Assembly: GCF_000165425.1 (NCBI RefSeq)
Contig: NW_001799053.1
Coordinates: 1 to 34,513 of the forward strand
Direction of reading: 5' to 3'
Length of the DNA: 34,513 nucleotides
From: Paramecium tetraurelia
Taxonomy: Eukaryota > Ciliophora > Oligohymenophorea > Peniculida > Parameciidae
The translations under genes and the position numbers were made by a program. The first letter of the stretch is position 1. Each line of letters begins with the position of its first letter. This document shows positions 1 through 12,580 of this stretch, piece by piece. Below the pieces are notes generated by a model. It was given only the letters and a program-made list of their open reading frames with translations. It was not told the DNA's origin and searched no databases.

Positions 1-2010
1 TAAAATATACTATTTCATTTCCTGATCGTAATTCATGGAATCCTATTTATTATTATAATCCATTTACAGAAATTCCTGTTTTATATTTAGAAATTATTAA
101 TAAAGGTTGTGAACTAATTCCGCAAAAGTCTACATACGATTTACCCATTAATGGTTATACGCATCCTATAATAATCGATTCATCTGAATGTATTCCTATT
201 GTTGATACCAAACTGAATGTTACTATTTAAGATAACAATAAATTATAATTAGTTCCTATTTAAATGAGTATATCAAGATATAGATTTGAACTTATTAAAA
301 GAACAACTCGAAAGGCTCCAGAATATAGCTATATTTTTTAAATCAAAGCCACCAATGAAACTCTTCCAGGTATTATTACTTAAATATTGGTTAATAACAT
401 ACCAATCTCGATATCTGCAATATTATAGTATACTGAATAACCCAAAGCAACTCCCTTGAAGGGATTATACAGTTAAACATCAAACACTATTTCTTTATCA
501 ATGACATGTTCTTAACCTTCTGAAATTTTACTTGTGATTGGAATTGATGAAATTACAGATGAATCATTCGAAAAAATAAAATCTAATTCAATTTCTAACG
601 AACTCACAGGAGATTATGATTTATTTAAATTATAACCTGAAAATTCAACCTTACAATAGGAGAGCAGTTACCTTCTCAAATATGAGATACTGCCTTCAAA
701 TTTAATCATGAATATTTATAATAATAGAATTGGAAACCAAATTACTTATAATGATTATGACATTGTAAGCTAAGTAAATTAGTCTCTAATAAAAGACAAT
801 TCTTATAAAACTTTGATGAATTCTATAAGGAGAATGATGATAAATAGATTAAGTTTGCTAGAAAAAACAAGTCAATTACATTTACAACGAATCTAATCTA
901 AATTAAATTATTTTGATACTACAGTAACATTCACTCTCTCCAATATGAAATTTAATACAAAATATTCTTTTGGGTATTACTGTAAAAATTTAAATGGAAA
1001 TACATCAGAAATTTCAACAAACTTTCAATATATAGCTAACGAAACCTCAATGAATAATAAATCATTAAGTAAAATGTTATCATTAAAATTTAAATAAAAA
1101 ATATCATCTTAGTAAGAAAATAATATTCTTTGTGCCTTAGCATAATACTTATCAATTAATTATTATTAAGTGCTATCTAGAGAATGCAAATAATGTAGAT
1201 TTTTAAAAATATCCATTATGATAAAATAAATTACAAATAATATTTACAATTAATTCAAGATTTTGTTCCCTTTGAAAATAGATCTGCGACAGAAAAATAA
1301 AAAATATTTAGATAATTTATATACAATGAAAATTTATTTCAAATAACTATCCATCCTCAAATGGTTAAAATTTTGATATTACATAGAAGATTGACAAGTC
1401 AATTAATTTTAACAAATGAAACAATTTTAAGTATTATTAATGTTACAGATGATTTCTCACTTACCTTTAATTATGAAAGCTTTTTGTATTAAGAACTGAA
1501 ACCCCCAAAAAGATCTAATGTTGAATTAGCAACATAATTAGTTTTACTAAATTATGAATTCAAGACTATTAGTTTGGATATTACAATAAAGGCTAATCAA
1601 GATGTACTTGGAATTGTAGGATTACATGTATAAATTTAATTAATATTTTTAGAAAATTGAACCAATTTTTGAAAATGTAATTAAACATCCTACTGGTATC
1701 ATGCTTAGAAGAGGCATTTTAAGTACATTCAGCAATATATCTGAAGGAGTCTAATTTGCAGAATTAGCAAAAAATGAAAATACAACTTTGACATTTAAGG
1801 ACATGATAGATGGCTAAAAGTATGATTTTATAATTAAGTAGATATTTAATCTATTACTCATCTACTGATTTGCTAAATGATTGTTTAACAAAATAATATT
1901 AAGAAACAGTTGTGCAATAAATAACTTTTGTTAGTTAGTAGCAAAGTTGTGAATCCATTTTGCATATAAATATCGCTTTAATACTACTTGTTATTTTATG
2001 CATAAAATGA
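1..2010 (+). CDS. 3' part of an unknown secreted or membrane-anchored protein (5' end outside the window)
   Basis: I do not recognise the family. The frame enters at base 3 and is open with TAA/TAG as Gln until TGA at 2008-2010. Three short introns restore the frame: 1112-1140 (29 nt), 1628-1652 (25 nt) and 1820-1841 (22 nt), each GTA...TAG. After removal, 1932 nt remain, giving 643 resid­ues in this window. The sequence is rich in Asn, Ser, Thr and Gln with several N-x-S/T sites, as in an extracellular protein. It ends with a hydrophobic tail (INIALILLVILCIK) directly before the stop. That fits a single C-terminal membrane segment or a GPI-anchor signal; I cannot tell which. The next gene is convergent, with only 16 bp between the stop codons. 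The coding call is firm because the three introns lock the frame together; the function is unknown. Confidence 0.75.
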
Positions 2011-2026
2011 TAATTTAGTATATAAT

Positions 2027-2838
2027 TCAATATTATATATTAATTTTATTCTTTTGCTATTAATCGAAATCATTTTCTTTCTTAACTTAATTTATTATCT
2101 AATTTTTCTGTCTTATTTTTTCTTTCTTTTATAATCTCAATAAAATGACTTCTTCCAATATTAATTTATTTTTCCTTAAAGTCACATCATCGAATCCGTA
2201 TTTCTTAGTCTTATTTTTTATTTATTACTTTTTTAAAAGTTTATTTTTCTTCATTCAATTATTCTGCAAATTCTAATGTTGGAATAAAGAAAGGAGCACT
2301 TGCATCGTAATCTTGATTATTTGCACTTCCTGGTACTTATGTTTAAATGCTAAATTAATGTTAAAATAAACACTTTTAAGAAATATATTAGCACATGGTT
2401 TACTCTACAATTGGATGGTTTTTTTCATTTTTTACTATTTTGAATTTAGTCTTATGCATACGAGTTTTCTTTTTAGGAGGCTATTTAGAAATAGATCGTA
2501 AATTATCTAATAAATCTGTATTTTGTTAAGCTTTCAGTTATTTATTATTTGCTAATCTCTTTGCTTAAATTATTAAATATCATTTACAATATATCTTCTT
2601 AGTAATTTACATTCCATTCCTTAAAAATCTAGTTATCATTCTTTTATTTCGATTGCTCTTATTTTTCATCAAATTGCCTTATTGATTTTAATGGAACATC
2701 AGGTAACTATTATCGATATTGAATTTTTGGTAAAGAATAAGCTTGGTATGCTTGATTTACGTCAAAAATTAATTGAGCCTTTTATGGAACAATAAACTAT
2801 AATTGTGAAGCAACCTTAGTCTAAACCTATTAATTCAT
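2027..2838 (-). CDS. Hypothetical protein, charged and Gln/Lys-rich, about 240-250 residues
   Basis: No family recognised. The gene starts at ATG 2838-2836 (MNQQVQTKVASQ...) and ends at TGA 2029-2027. I infer introns at 2557-2587 (31 nt), 2204-2228 (25 nt, or 19 nt if the inner AAG is used) and possibly 2350-2373 (24 nt, in frame and optional). With the first two removed the CDS is 252 codons. The C-terminal third is strongly protein-like, with an acidic and proline-containing stretch (NNQDYDASAPFFIPTLEF) followed by a basic, probably helical segment (KEKIRQKNQIINQVKKEN). There is no signal peptide or membrane segment, so it is probably cytosolic or nuclear. The start lies 82 bp from the divergent start at 2921. 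The exact 5' intron borders are the weak point; the 3' half is secure. Confidence 0.6.
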
Positions 2839-2920
2839 AAAAAATAATATTAGTAATAAATTTTATATTCTTATAAAACACTCATCTAATTTATTCATTT
2901 GAATAATTTAGTATTTTTGT

Positions 2921-3411
2921 ATGCTGATTAAGTAAAATACATAAGAATAATACAACTACATATTATTCTAAGGCAGTTCTGATAAATCTGTACCTTAATT
3001 CTAGATTTTGAATAATCAAAAGAATCCACAATGCTTAACCATAAAATTCACAATAAAATCTGAAATACTTTTCAACAAATTATTTGCTAAACAAATGCAT
3101 AAATGGCAAAGAACCTAAAAAACAATAGATAGAGTATTAGAATACATTTCAAATATATTATTATACAGAAAACTAAGTAAAAGTGTTACTTGAAGTCTAA
3201 TTATGATGTTGTAATACACAAAAATTCTATGAATAATTTATAAATCCTTTACCCTAAGATAATACTAAATGATTGTAGAAGACATCCTATATAGTTTAAT
3301 TTAAAAATATTCATTCCTTTGGTAGTTTTTTAACTTAAATAATGTGACATTTCATGTTAGGGTTGGACTTGCATATTTTTATTATAATTCTTATTGTAAA
3401 ATGTTAAATGA
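2921..3411 (+). CDS. Small hypothetical protein (151 residues), uncertain
   Basis: ATG 2921 (MLIKQNTQEQYNYILF...) follows an in-frame TGA at 2900-2902. Removing a possible 35-nt intron (3134-3168, GTATTA...ACAG) gives a 456-nt CDS ending at TGA 3409-3411. Composition looks coding (Gln, Lys and Asn rich, with a Cys-containing hydrophobic end), but I recognise no domain. The intron is longer than the others here. An antisense frame over the same bases is also fairly open but hydrophobic and Cys-rich, as shadows of coding sequence often are. The gene fills exactly the space between two better supported genes: 82 bp from its divergent neighbour and 11 bp from the convergent stop at 3423. That placement supports it. 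Confidence 0.4.
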
Positions 3412-3422
3412 TTTATATTAAA

Positions 3423-4083
3423 TCAATCTAATAGCTTTGATTTTACATCTGAATCAATTTTAGATCTAATTATATGTAAAAATAGATAGATTAGACCAAG
3501 AGTGAAGAGTATCCAGCTGAAAAAATCACTTGACCTAGCCCAAAGATTAACACATTAAGTACCTAAGCTAAAAAAAATACACAATATATATTACAAAATA
3601 TTGTATATTCCTCTTCCCAAATAAGATCTCAAAAATCTAAAATAGATATTCACTTCTAGTTTGTAATACTCAGACAATATTAGCAATACTCCAAAGAACC
3701 TATATGTTGATATTGATTTTTTATACACATAAAATAATGGAAGAAACATTGTGTAAAATGACATCAAAAAGTTGGAGGAATTCCATATTTTCAAAGTGAA
3801 TAAAAAGTATAACCCCCCAATTGCAACATAAGTTCTTCATTATTACAATATTTTACCCAGCACCAATGTTGATATATTTTGTGTACAATAAAAATTAATC
3901 TATGTATTCACCACTATCATGTTAATCTTCACCCATTATCAATGGTTGATTGAGATCATCTGTTTAAGCATATTATGGGGGTTGTTCCAACTAAGGTTAT
4001 TCGTTTTGGTTTTCAGGTTCAAATTTAGGATATGGATTTTCATTTGGTTATGAACTAGTGTTAGTATTATAATTATCTTCCAT
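3423..4083 (-). CDS. COPI-associated / TVP15-like four-TM membrane protein
   Basis: A 212-residue protein starts at ATG 4083-4081 and stops at TGA 3425-3423, with one 22-nt intron (3835-3856, GTAAAA...GAAG). The first ~65 residues are hydrophilic and rich in Pro, Gln, Asn and Glu, ending in an acidic stretch. Four hydrophobic segments follow at about residues 72-90, 96-113, 120-131 and 152-196 (the last probably two helices). The signature between the second and third parts is an E-rich turn, then FLRSYLGRGIYNIL. The Glu followed by FL....GRG matches what I know of the COPI-associated family (PF08507, TVP15-like), which sits in Golgi or endosomal membranes. That identification rests on this motif plus the topology. 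The divergent kinase starts 15 bp away. Confidence 0.7.
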
Positions 4084-4098
4084 TAATTTTAATTATTA

Positions 4099-6010
4099 AT
4101 GCCTCCAAAGAAACAGCATCATAAAACTTAGTCTTCTGACATCTCTGCCTAAGCAATAATCAATTTTCTCTCAAATAGAGATTCATAAAATGGTAGATAA
4201 TCTCCAACCAAATAACTTGATTTGCTAAAAATGAAGACCTAAACCCATTAAAGTCCATAACCAGTTAAAGTAACTTAGTAATAATAAACATTGCTTTAAA
4301 ACATGATGAGACAAAGCTAAAGGAAATTACAATAACCTGAAACAACTAAATCAAGAATTGGCCTTATGTCTCCAAAGGTTTTGAGTCAAATTCATATGAA
4401 AACATAGCCACATTCTCATTAGAACTCATAAGTTAATTTAAAGGAGTCAATGCAATAATTAATGTCAATTCCACTTTCAGCTACAAGTAAAGTAGTTAGC
4501 AAAGAAAAAAAACTTATAGAAGAATTATTAGCTAAAACTAAGAATTCTAAATAGCAATCATTCTTTCCAAAGAGCCCATCAATTGAATAAAAATTTTAAA
4601 CACATTCTGGATCATAACCGCTCATATTTTTAGAGAAGTTTAAACCAACTACTGCTAGGTATAAATTTATTTTATTATTAACAGAAAATAGGAAATGATG
4701 ACAATTGTGCTTTAATATAAAAACTTCCGTTAAAAATATGCAATAGACATATCTATGAATAAAATTTAATGGTTAATTGACTTTGTTAAGCAAGAACTTG
4801 GAATACCAATTTAAGGGATTAGAACTACTGGAATTTCTATACCGGTTGATTTTATTCTATCTAAACCTGATAAACCTTTAAGTTTATTATCAGGATTTCC
4901 AATTTAACCTTTATAAATAGAACCAATTATTATGAATCCTAATGAACCAAAAGCAGCTAGAGTCACTCTTAAAGATTTTGAATTTATAAGGTGCATAGGG
5001 ATGGGTGGATTTTCAAAAGTATATATGGTTAGAGAAATGCATACAGGATAATTTTACGCGATGAAATTGATAGAAAAAAAGCCTATTCTATAATAAAATA
5101 AATAATAAATTATTTAATAAGAAAGGGATATAATGTCAAATTTGGATCATCCATTTATTGTTGGATTATAATATGCGTTTGAATCACGAAAATATTTAGT
5201 TTTTGTATTAGAATATTGTTTTGGAGGAGAATTATTTTATTTATTAAGAAAGGTAAAGATAAATCAACATAACTATAGGTAAAAAGAATGAACGAATAAG
5301 AAGCATTTTTTTACTTTGCTGAGATTTGTCTTGGAATGAAACACCTCCATGATAATAATATTATTTATAGAGATATCAAACCAGAAAATATTCTAATTGA
5401 TTTTGATGGACATGTTCGTATTGCTGATTTTGGATTATCAAAACCAGGCATGGTTGACCAAGAAGTTGCTTACTCTTTTTGTGGTAGTCCAGAATACATG
5501 GCACCTGAAATGCTCTTAAAAGCAGGCCACACTATTTAGTTAGATTTATACTGTCTAGGAGCACTTCTATATGAATTAGTTACAGGATTACCTCCATTCT
5601 ATTCTAGAAACACAGATGAAATATACTAAAGAATATTGAATGCTAAACTTACTTTTCCATAAAACTTATCTGCATCTATTAAAGATCTTTTGAATGGTTT
5701 GTTGGCAAAGAATCCAAAAAAAAGAATTGAAAGCATTGATACCATCCTACGACATCCTTGGATGATTCAATGGGGAGATAAAAACCTTTATAAAGATTTA
5801 TTGTCAAAAAAGATAGAACCTCCCTTCAAACCAGATTGTTTTGCCTTTAATTTTGATGAAGAGGAGTTTGGTAAAGGTGAAGCAGAATTTCTTTAATATA
5901 TTAAACCACTCTAACAAAATGTAATGGAGAATTATCCTAAGGATATAATCTTGAAAAATTTTTATTATAATTGTATGTAAGAAAGCACTGGTGGAACCAT
6001 GCAAAGGTGA
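4099..6010 (+). CDS. AGC-family serine/threonine protein kinase
   Basis: A 619-residue protein with introns 4659-4684 and 5253-5278 (26 nt each). Residues 1 to about 280 are a Gln/Ser/Lys-rich N-terminal region without a recognised domain. The kinase domain begins near 287. The glycine loop is CIGMGGFSKVY (about 290-300), the ATP lysine K314 lies in YAMKL, the catalytic loop is RDIKPEN with D408, and DFG has D426. The T-loop is YSFCGSPEYMAPE, the usual AGC phosphorylation context. In place of the common DWWSLG, the protein has LDLYCLGALLYEL. An AGC C-tail follows (PPFKPD, then NFDEEEF). All catalytic residues are present, so it should be active. By this motif set it resembles S6K/PKB/PKA-like kinases; I cannot assign a subfamily or substrate. 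Later in-frame ATGs could be the true start, given only 15 bp to the divergent gene. Confidence 0.93.
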
Positions 6011-6190
6011 TATAATTTACAATCCTTGATATAGCAATATTTTTATATTAATTTTAAAATTCAAATCTCTTTTGCATTTAAGCATGAAGGAAAATTTATC
6101 TTCTTTTACAATTCTAACTTAACTTTAATCATTATAATTATATTATCCTTATGAATTATAATTATTATTTTATTTGTATTAGTATCTATC

Positions 6191-7632
6191 ATGCTTTCTT
6201 AATGGATTGAGAGTATTTGTTTGGTTAAATTTGACATTGAAATTGGTTAAATTGTAGAATGGACTTAACCATTATCATCAATAACAGAATAAGAAGAAAA
6301 AAATATAAGCATGTTGGCATTCCCAGATTCTAATGCCTTTTCTTAAAATGAAGGTATAATATGTAATTCCAAAATAGGACATCTTAAGTATGTGTTTAGA
6401 GTTAGAAGGTCAGGTGGAAAAAATAGATTTTCATTGGGATTTGCATTATTCATGTAAAGAAAAGATGAAGATAATCCAAGAGGTTATACATAAAAATCAA
6501 TTGTAATTTTAACAAATTTGCCTCTTGTTACTTTCTATTATAATTTATTAGAAATGATTTATTCAAATATCAAGCAAGGATGTCTAAAAGCATAATTACA
6601 AGTAAAAATATATTTTTATACTTAAGTTTGCTTATGAATAAATAAGTAAATTGGGAAAAACCATAGCCCAATAAATTATTTAATCTCTAAATATTTAATA
6701 ATAAAATAGCAGTGGAAGTTCCACATTATTTAAAGATGTAAAAGGTTGATTCTTAAATGAATGTTGAATTATAAGAAGTGTTAGAAGAGTTAACTCTTAC
6801 AAACATGATTCAATTTGATGACTTAAGAGACATTGGATAATTTTAGGAAGCCAATATTTTTGCAGCATTACCGTAATTAAATAATCAAAAACTAAAAGAC
6901 ATGCTATGTTAGTTCATTTACCAAAGCTATGGGAACTTATTGTCACAAATCAATAATTTATGGTTATAGCAGATTCACCTTATCAGTGCAGTGAAATTAT
7001 ACTTGGAATGATTAGCTTAATTTCACCTATGAAGTATAGTGGGGATTACAGACCATATTTCACTATTTATGATAAGGAATTTCAATAAATCAATTAGGAA
7101 CTTGAAAATTCAATAGTTCGAAATATCATTATAGGAGTAACCAATCCTTTCTTTCTGAAAGTAAAATATGTATTAAATTATAGGCTTTCAAAAAATTTCC
7201 AATTATTATTAGATGTGATTCATAAGCATAATAGATCAGATTATTAACATAAGGCAATAAAGAATTTTGTTTGCTAGATGACAAACAAACTTTGAAAATG
7301 ATGATCCCAATAAAAAATGAAGAAACAAAAACAATTAATAATTCATTAATAAAAAAGATTTATCGAAATATGTCTTTAGAATTCATTGGACTTTTTGAAA
7401 TGTATTTTGCATCTTAATAAAATGTATTCATCAATATTATGACTAGTAAGTAAAAAAATTCGATGAGAAAGAGTTTTTAGAATTTACCAAAAACTGCAAA
7501 GTCTCATTTTAGGATTTGTTTGAAAATAAACAAAAATTTGTGAAGCTGTATCAAACATTTATTAGAAGTTCCAATTTTTTAACATATTTGAATGATCGCA
7601 AAAATGTGTATATAGCGAAAAGCATTATTTGA
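6191..7632 (+). CDS. DENND6: DENND6-type DENN-domain protein (Rab GEF family), one apparent frame break
   Basis: The start is ATG 6191 (MLSQWIESICLVKFDIEIGQ), matching the usual DENND6 beginning in which an FD-E-GQ-VE motif opens the longin-like part. Further matches are FPDSN, YTQKSIVILTNLP, SPMKYSGDYRPYFTI, IIGVTNPFF and a late LYQTFIRSSNF. In animals this family is a guanine exchange factor for endosomal Rab GTPases; the same role here is inferred. Introns: 6354-6377, 6602-6626, 6873-6898, 7161-7183 and 7446-7471; the first is a multiple of three without an internal stop. After their removal the length is one base over a multiple of three. The frame slips between AYEQIS and NWEKPQPNK, at the A-run 6648-6650, with homology continuing on both sides. 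The C-terminus is shorter than the human protein, ending at TGA 7630-7632. APC1 begins 32 bp later. Confidence 0.85.
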
Positions 7633-7664
7633 TAGTAATACTAATATTTAAATTTGAAATTATT

Positions 7665-10600
7665 ATGAGTTAATAAAGCTGTTTCTTCAACGAAATCACG
7701 TCCATTGAAAAGATTTAGGAAGAATCCATTTATTAGCAAAGGTATATTTATATGATTACCTCAGCCAATCTAATACCCAATATTATGTAAATCAATCAGA
7801 CAAATCAATTAATTTTTTATCGAAAGGAGGGAATTAATTCTTTTTACCTTTGGATGTTGAAATAAACTAAGTATTTCCATTATCTGAAGGTCTCTTGCTA
7901 GGTTGGGGTAGGGATGAATTTAATTACTCTATAGTATTAAATCATCCTCTAGCCTCTATTACAACATTAGGAACTTATAATAGCACATTAGGGACTATTG
8001 AGCCTTGGATACATATGCAAGAAGAAATTATTTATGCCCATAAAATTCTGCCAATATTGATAACCTATAATTCTTAATTGATGAGGCATTGTGTTTATAT
8101 TTTAAAAGTTGACGATAAACAAGAAGTGCAAAATTACAATCTTACTGAAAAAACAGATTGCCAAGTAAGTATTCTCATAAACTAATTTTAGATCATTAGC
8201 GAATTATATTATGAAGAAAATATTAAAGAAGAAAAGGCAAAATAATGTGAAATAATTAGAAGTAATGTTGATGGAGAATTATTAATTTGTTTATTATCAG
8301 ATCATACAATAAGAATTTTAGAAATGAATTTCTAAGAAGAAAACAAAAGCAAAAATATTTTTAATAGTTTAAAAGTAGTTTAAACTATATAAAAAGTTAG
8401 TTAAATATAAGTATTCAACATGATTGATTCAATATGTGCTGAAACTATATCTATTAAAAAAGAGAAACTGAAATACTAAAATAATCAATTTGAATATGTG
8501 GCTTATCAAATTATTAATCACAATAATATTCCATCAAATTTATTGATCTTACATACGAATTCTACATTTACTTTATTAAGTGGTAGCAAAATCCTTTTAA
8601 ATTATCAAATTAACGAATAAATTAATGATATCTCTTAATTTAATTGCGCTCCTGTTATAACTGAACCCTTAATACAAACAATCTTACATTCTTTGAAGAT
8701 TGCTTTAGATACTCAATAATACATTTGCCTATTTAAAGATGTCATTATTAATTGCTTATAAAATCAGAACCTTAAATTAGAAATGTCAAAAAATAATATA
8801 GATAATGAATTCATGAGATTTACTTACCTAATGTTATGTTACTTAAAGTTAAGCAGCAATAAAAAAGATTGCGAAGATCAAATCTAAAAAAAGATTAAAA
8901 GTAACACTCCATCGGTTTAGTAGTCTCCTATGAAAGAAAGTTCAAAAGCATTTTAATAATTATTAAAATCTAATTATCACAAAGAAAATTCTAGTTATGA
9001 TAGCAATTCTTAATATTGTCATTAATAACAATAATAGTAATAGAGTTTAAGTTTTATTTATCACATGACTATGGAGATGTTTAATGAAATTTAAGACAAG
9101 ATTTTATATGTTTTACATTTATTGTATTAAGAATTATTGTTATCAGATGAAAAGTAGGCTAATAAGTTGCTGGTTTTACTATATTATTATTCCCTCAATA
9201 TGGATAATGAAGTTGCTATTAATTATAGTGATTATTACCTCAGAATAAATCCATCATTATAATCTATGTATTAAAATGATAATTTTATATCCCTTTTGCC
9301 AACTATTAGATCTTTGACTTTGCTTGGGTAACCATAGTAATAAAACAAATAGAAAATTCTGCCTCAAAATCCAATAGACTTGAATAAATGGTTGAGCAGC
9401 TTATTAATGAATAATCCAATATCATTTCCGATATTATTTAAGAGGACTAAATAATTGTGCATCATAATGTAATCAATTCTAAAGAAACAATTAATCCATA
9501 TTTCTTCAATATTATAGTGTGAAGTTTAAGACTTTTAAATTTTATATTAGGTACAAAAGACTTAACTATTTTTCTAAAAAGTTTTAAATCAAAAATTGCA
9601 AATCAAATATATTTAATAAAAGAAAAATAAACTAGAAATGCTCACAAAATTAAGAGGGCCTTCTTTGATGTTATATTTATGCAGTGAAAAACGTTGGAAT
9701 AGAGATATTATTAATAAACTTCCTTTATAATTTAAAATTGTTATTTTAGAAATAATCACTTTATTAAGAAATAATTTTCCAAATGACTTAATGGGATAAA
9801 TTACTAAAGATTCATATTTATTAATAGATAGAATGGATATTTATTTAAATTGCAAATTATATATTCAAAATCCTGTAGAATGTGAATTTAAAAAATATGT
9901 TAATTCAATTTTAAGTGGGCAAATAAAAAGTTTATAGAATGAAGATGATCATGATATCTAATATGATTAACATTTGATGTAGCAAGTTAAGAGACAATTT
10001 GACTTTACAAGAGACATTCGAATAAAAACAAAAATGACTGAACATATTCCTGAAGAAAGATTGGATTAAGATGCTCCTTCAGTATTATTAAAGTTATTGA
10101 ATCGAAAATTAGCTATGTTTGTTGGGTTAGGATCATTAACATATGGTACAAGCGACCATTTTATTACTGATTAAATAAAATTTCCTTCATTAAACTTATC
10201 TGGAATCCTTCAATAAAATAGCTTGAAATTAACAATAGATTCAACAAGAGAAGATTATACATAAATGACATAATGGCCAGAATTTCATTTAGGAGTTACC
10301 TTGTCGCTATAGTTATCCAAAAAATTGAAAGGCTTAAGTCAAGAATCCTTAAGAACTTGGATATTTTATTAGAAACCATAAAATCCTTCTAATATCCATG
10401 GAGGATTTATGTTAGGATTAGGATTATTAGGATATCTAAATTCATTTAATTAGATAGATTTATATTAACTTCTTACATAAAACCATGAAGCAACAAGTGT
10501 GGGAGTATTATTAGGTATTGGAGCATCAAGAATTGGAACTTGTGATGAGCCTACTTAAAAATCTTTAACTGTCCATATTCCAAGTTTGATACCTAGTGTT

Positions 10601-12499
10601 TATGATTTGGAGCTACCAAGTAATGTTTCTACGAGTGCATTATGTTCACTCGGATTCTTATTTATGGCTAGCGGCAATAGAAATTTTACTGAAGTTGCTT
10701 TGGGTTTAATAGGTAGAAAACCCCATAATGATAAAGTGATTGATAGAGAGGGATATTCTCTTGCAGCTGGAATAGCATTAGGATTAATTAATTTAGGAAA
10801 AGGAAGTGTGTGGAGAAGAGAACTTTAAATTGTAGATCGATTAATCAGATTTGTTCAAGGAGGAAAAGTACTCCCTCCGCCTTAATCCTCATTATCTACT
10901 AATTTTATGTAAAATGAAAGTGTCAGCAGTTCAATACGAGAAGGTAACATGGTTAATGTACATGTTACTTGCCCTGCTGCTCTAATGGCATTAAGTTTAA
11001 TGTTTATGTAAATGAACTAATAGAATATTGTAGATTAATTAAATATTCCTAATTCTTTTAGTAGTTTAGAGAGTTGCAACCCAAATCATATCATATTAAA
11101 ATCTTTAACTAGAAATATTATCATGTGGGATAGTATACCAACAACTTAAGCAGATTTACATTCATAAATTCCAGAATTAATTTCATTTTTGTTCGAGCAA
11201 CCTTTAAAAAAAATCCATTAAAAGTTCTATTTAGTATATAATGTAGAAGTGATCGATTTTATGTCTGTAAGTATGATATATACAGGTATGATATCTGGAG
11301 CATTATTAGCCATGGGTATAAAATATGCTGGAACTCATGATTAATAAGTCAAATAACTTATGATAAAATAAATAGAGTTCTTAATAAAATTAAGAATATC
11401 TTAAAATGAATTTGCCAATGACCCAGATAATAAGTGCGCTATTGATTAATACACTTATTATACTAATATTGTTAATGCTTTATAAGGGTTATCTCTTTTG
11501 ATGGCTGGCAGTTTTGATTAAGAAGTATTGACAATAGCTAAATCTTTAATATAAAAAATGGAAAATTCATAAATTTGGCATTTCGGTTTCCATTAAGGAA
11601 TAAAAATGGCTATTGGTTTTGTATTTATGGGAAAAGGAGGGTATTCATTCAAAAAATCAAAAAAAGCAATCAGTATGCTATTATTATCTTTGTACCCATA
11701 TTACCCAACTAACCCTGGAGATAATAAATAATATTTATAAGCCTTAAGATGGAGTTACGTTTTATCAATAAGACCTAAAATATTTAAAATTATTGACGTG
11801 AAGACTCATAAAACTGCAAATTTATAGATTAAAAATGAGATATTTTCTGATCCTAATTACTGCTAATCAAACTTTTCATTTACAAATAAGGCAATATAAA
11901 CAATTTATGTACAATCAAAAGTCTTAAGCTAAAATAATTAAGATTTATTAAATCCAAATAACACTCTTAATCATATTGATACTTTATTATTGATTGGCGA
12001 TATGTAGACGATTGACTCAAAGCTAGATGGGCTTTATGAGTATAAGTTTATCAAAAATTTAAAAGAGAAATAATATTTTTTAAAATTGTTGCAGCATGAT
12101 TAAAGCAATTTTATTTAAATCTTAGCTTCTTTATTTAATACTAATAAATATGCCCACATACCAATTCTTGGATTATTTTATAAATTGTACCAAAATAAAT
12201 TAGTACTATCCTAGGAAGTTATTGATTAATTAACTCCTACAATTAGTGTTACTAACCAAGAACTAAATAAATACATAAATTAAGATTTTAAAAATATGTA
12301 GTTTAGTTTAGTATCACACAAAGTCTACAGCTTTTTATCAATATATAACTTGCCTTATCTACATGACATAAAATAAATAGTTAAAGTTGCTAAATAGATT
12401 CCCCTCTAAATGTTAGAATTTTATTTATACAAATCCTTTGAAGACATCTAACAACAAAAATTAAAGCAATTAGCTCATTCAATATTATTAAATTAATGA
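7665..12499 (+). CDS. APC1: APC1, largest scaffold subunit of the anaphase-promoting complex
   Basis: The start is ATG 7665 (MSQQSCFFNEITSIEK). A single 23-nt intron (7742-7764) is followed by one exon open to TGA 12497-12499, giving 1603 residues. The N-terminal half is WD40-like in APC1 proteins and here begins with motifs such as LLLGWGRDEFNYS. The diagnostic part lies near residues 895-1060: tandem PC (proteasome/cyclosome) repeats, for example GGFMLGLGLLGYLNS, TSVGVLLGIGASRIGTCDE, TSALCSLGFLFMASGNRN and AAGIALGLINLGKG, with further units near 11290 (GMISGALLAMGIKYAGT) and 11600. APC1 holds the complex together, so the product is expected in the nucleus controlling mitotic exit. It is shorter than human APC1 (about 1940 residues), as is common in protists. 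No frame break is seen in 4.8 kb. Its stop is 81 bp from the convergent VPS13 stop. Confidence 0.93.
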
Positions 12500-12580
12500 T
12501 AGTTATATATTAAAATATTTGAAAAAAAAATATTTATATATATATTAAAAATAATCCATTATTGATTAATAATCTCAAAA

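Noticed and set aside
2145..2927. A 260-codon plus-strand frame, hydrophobic, open in the ciliate code
   Set aside because: It is antisense to the minus-strand gene 2027-2838, whose frames give charged, protein-like sequence and plausible introns. The plus frame is Phe/Ile/Leu-rich as expected for a reverse shadow.
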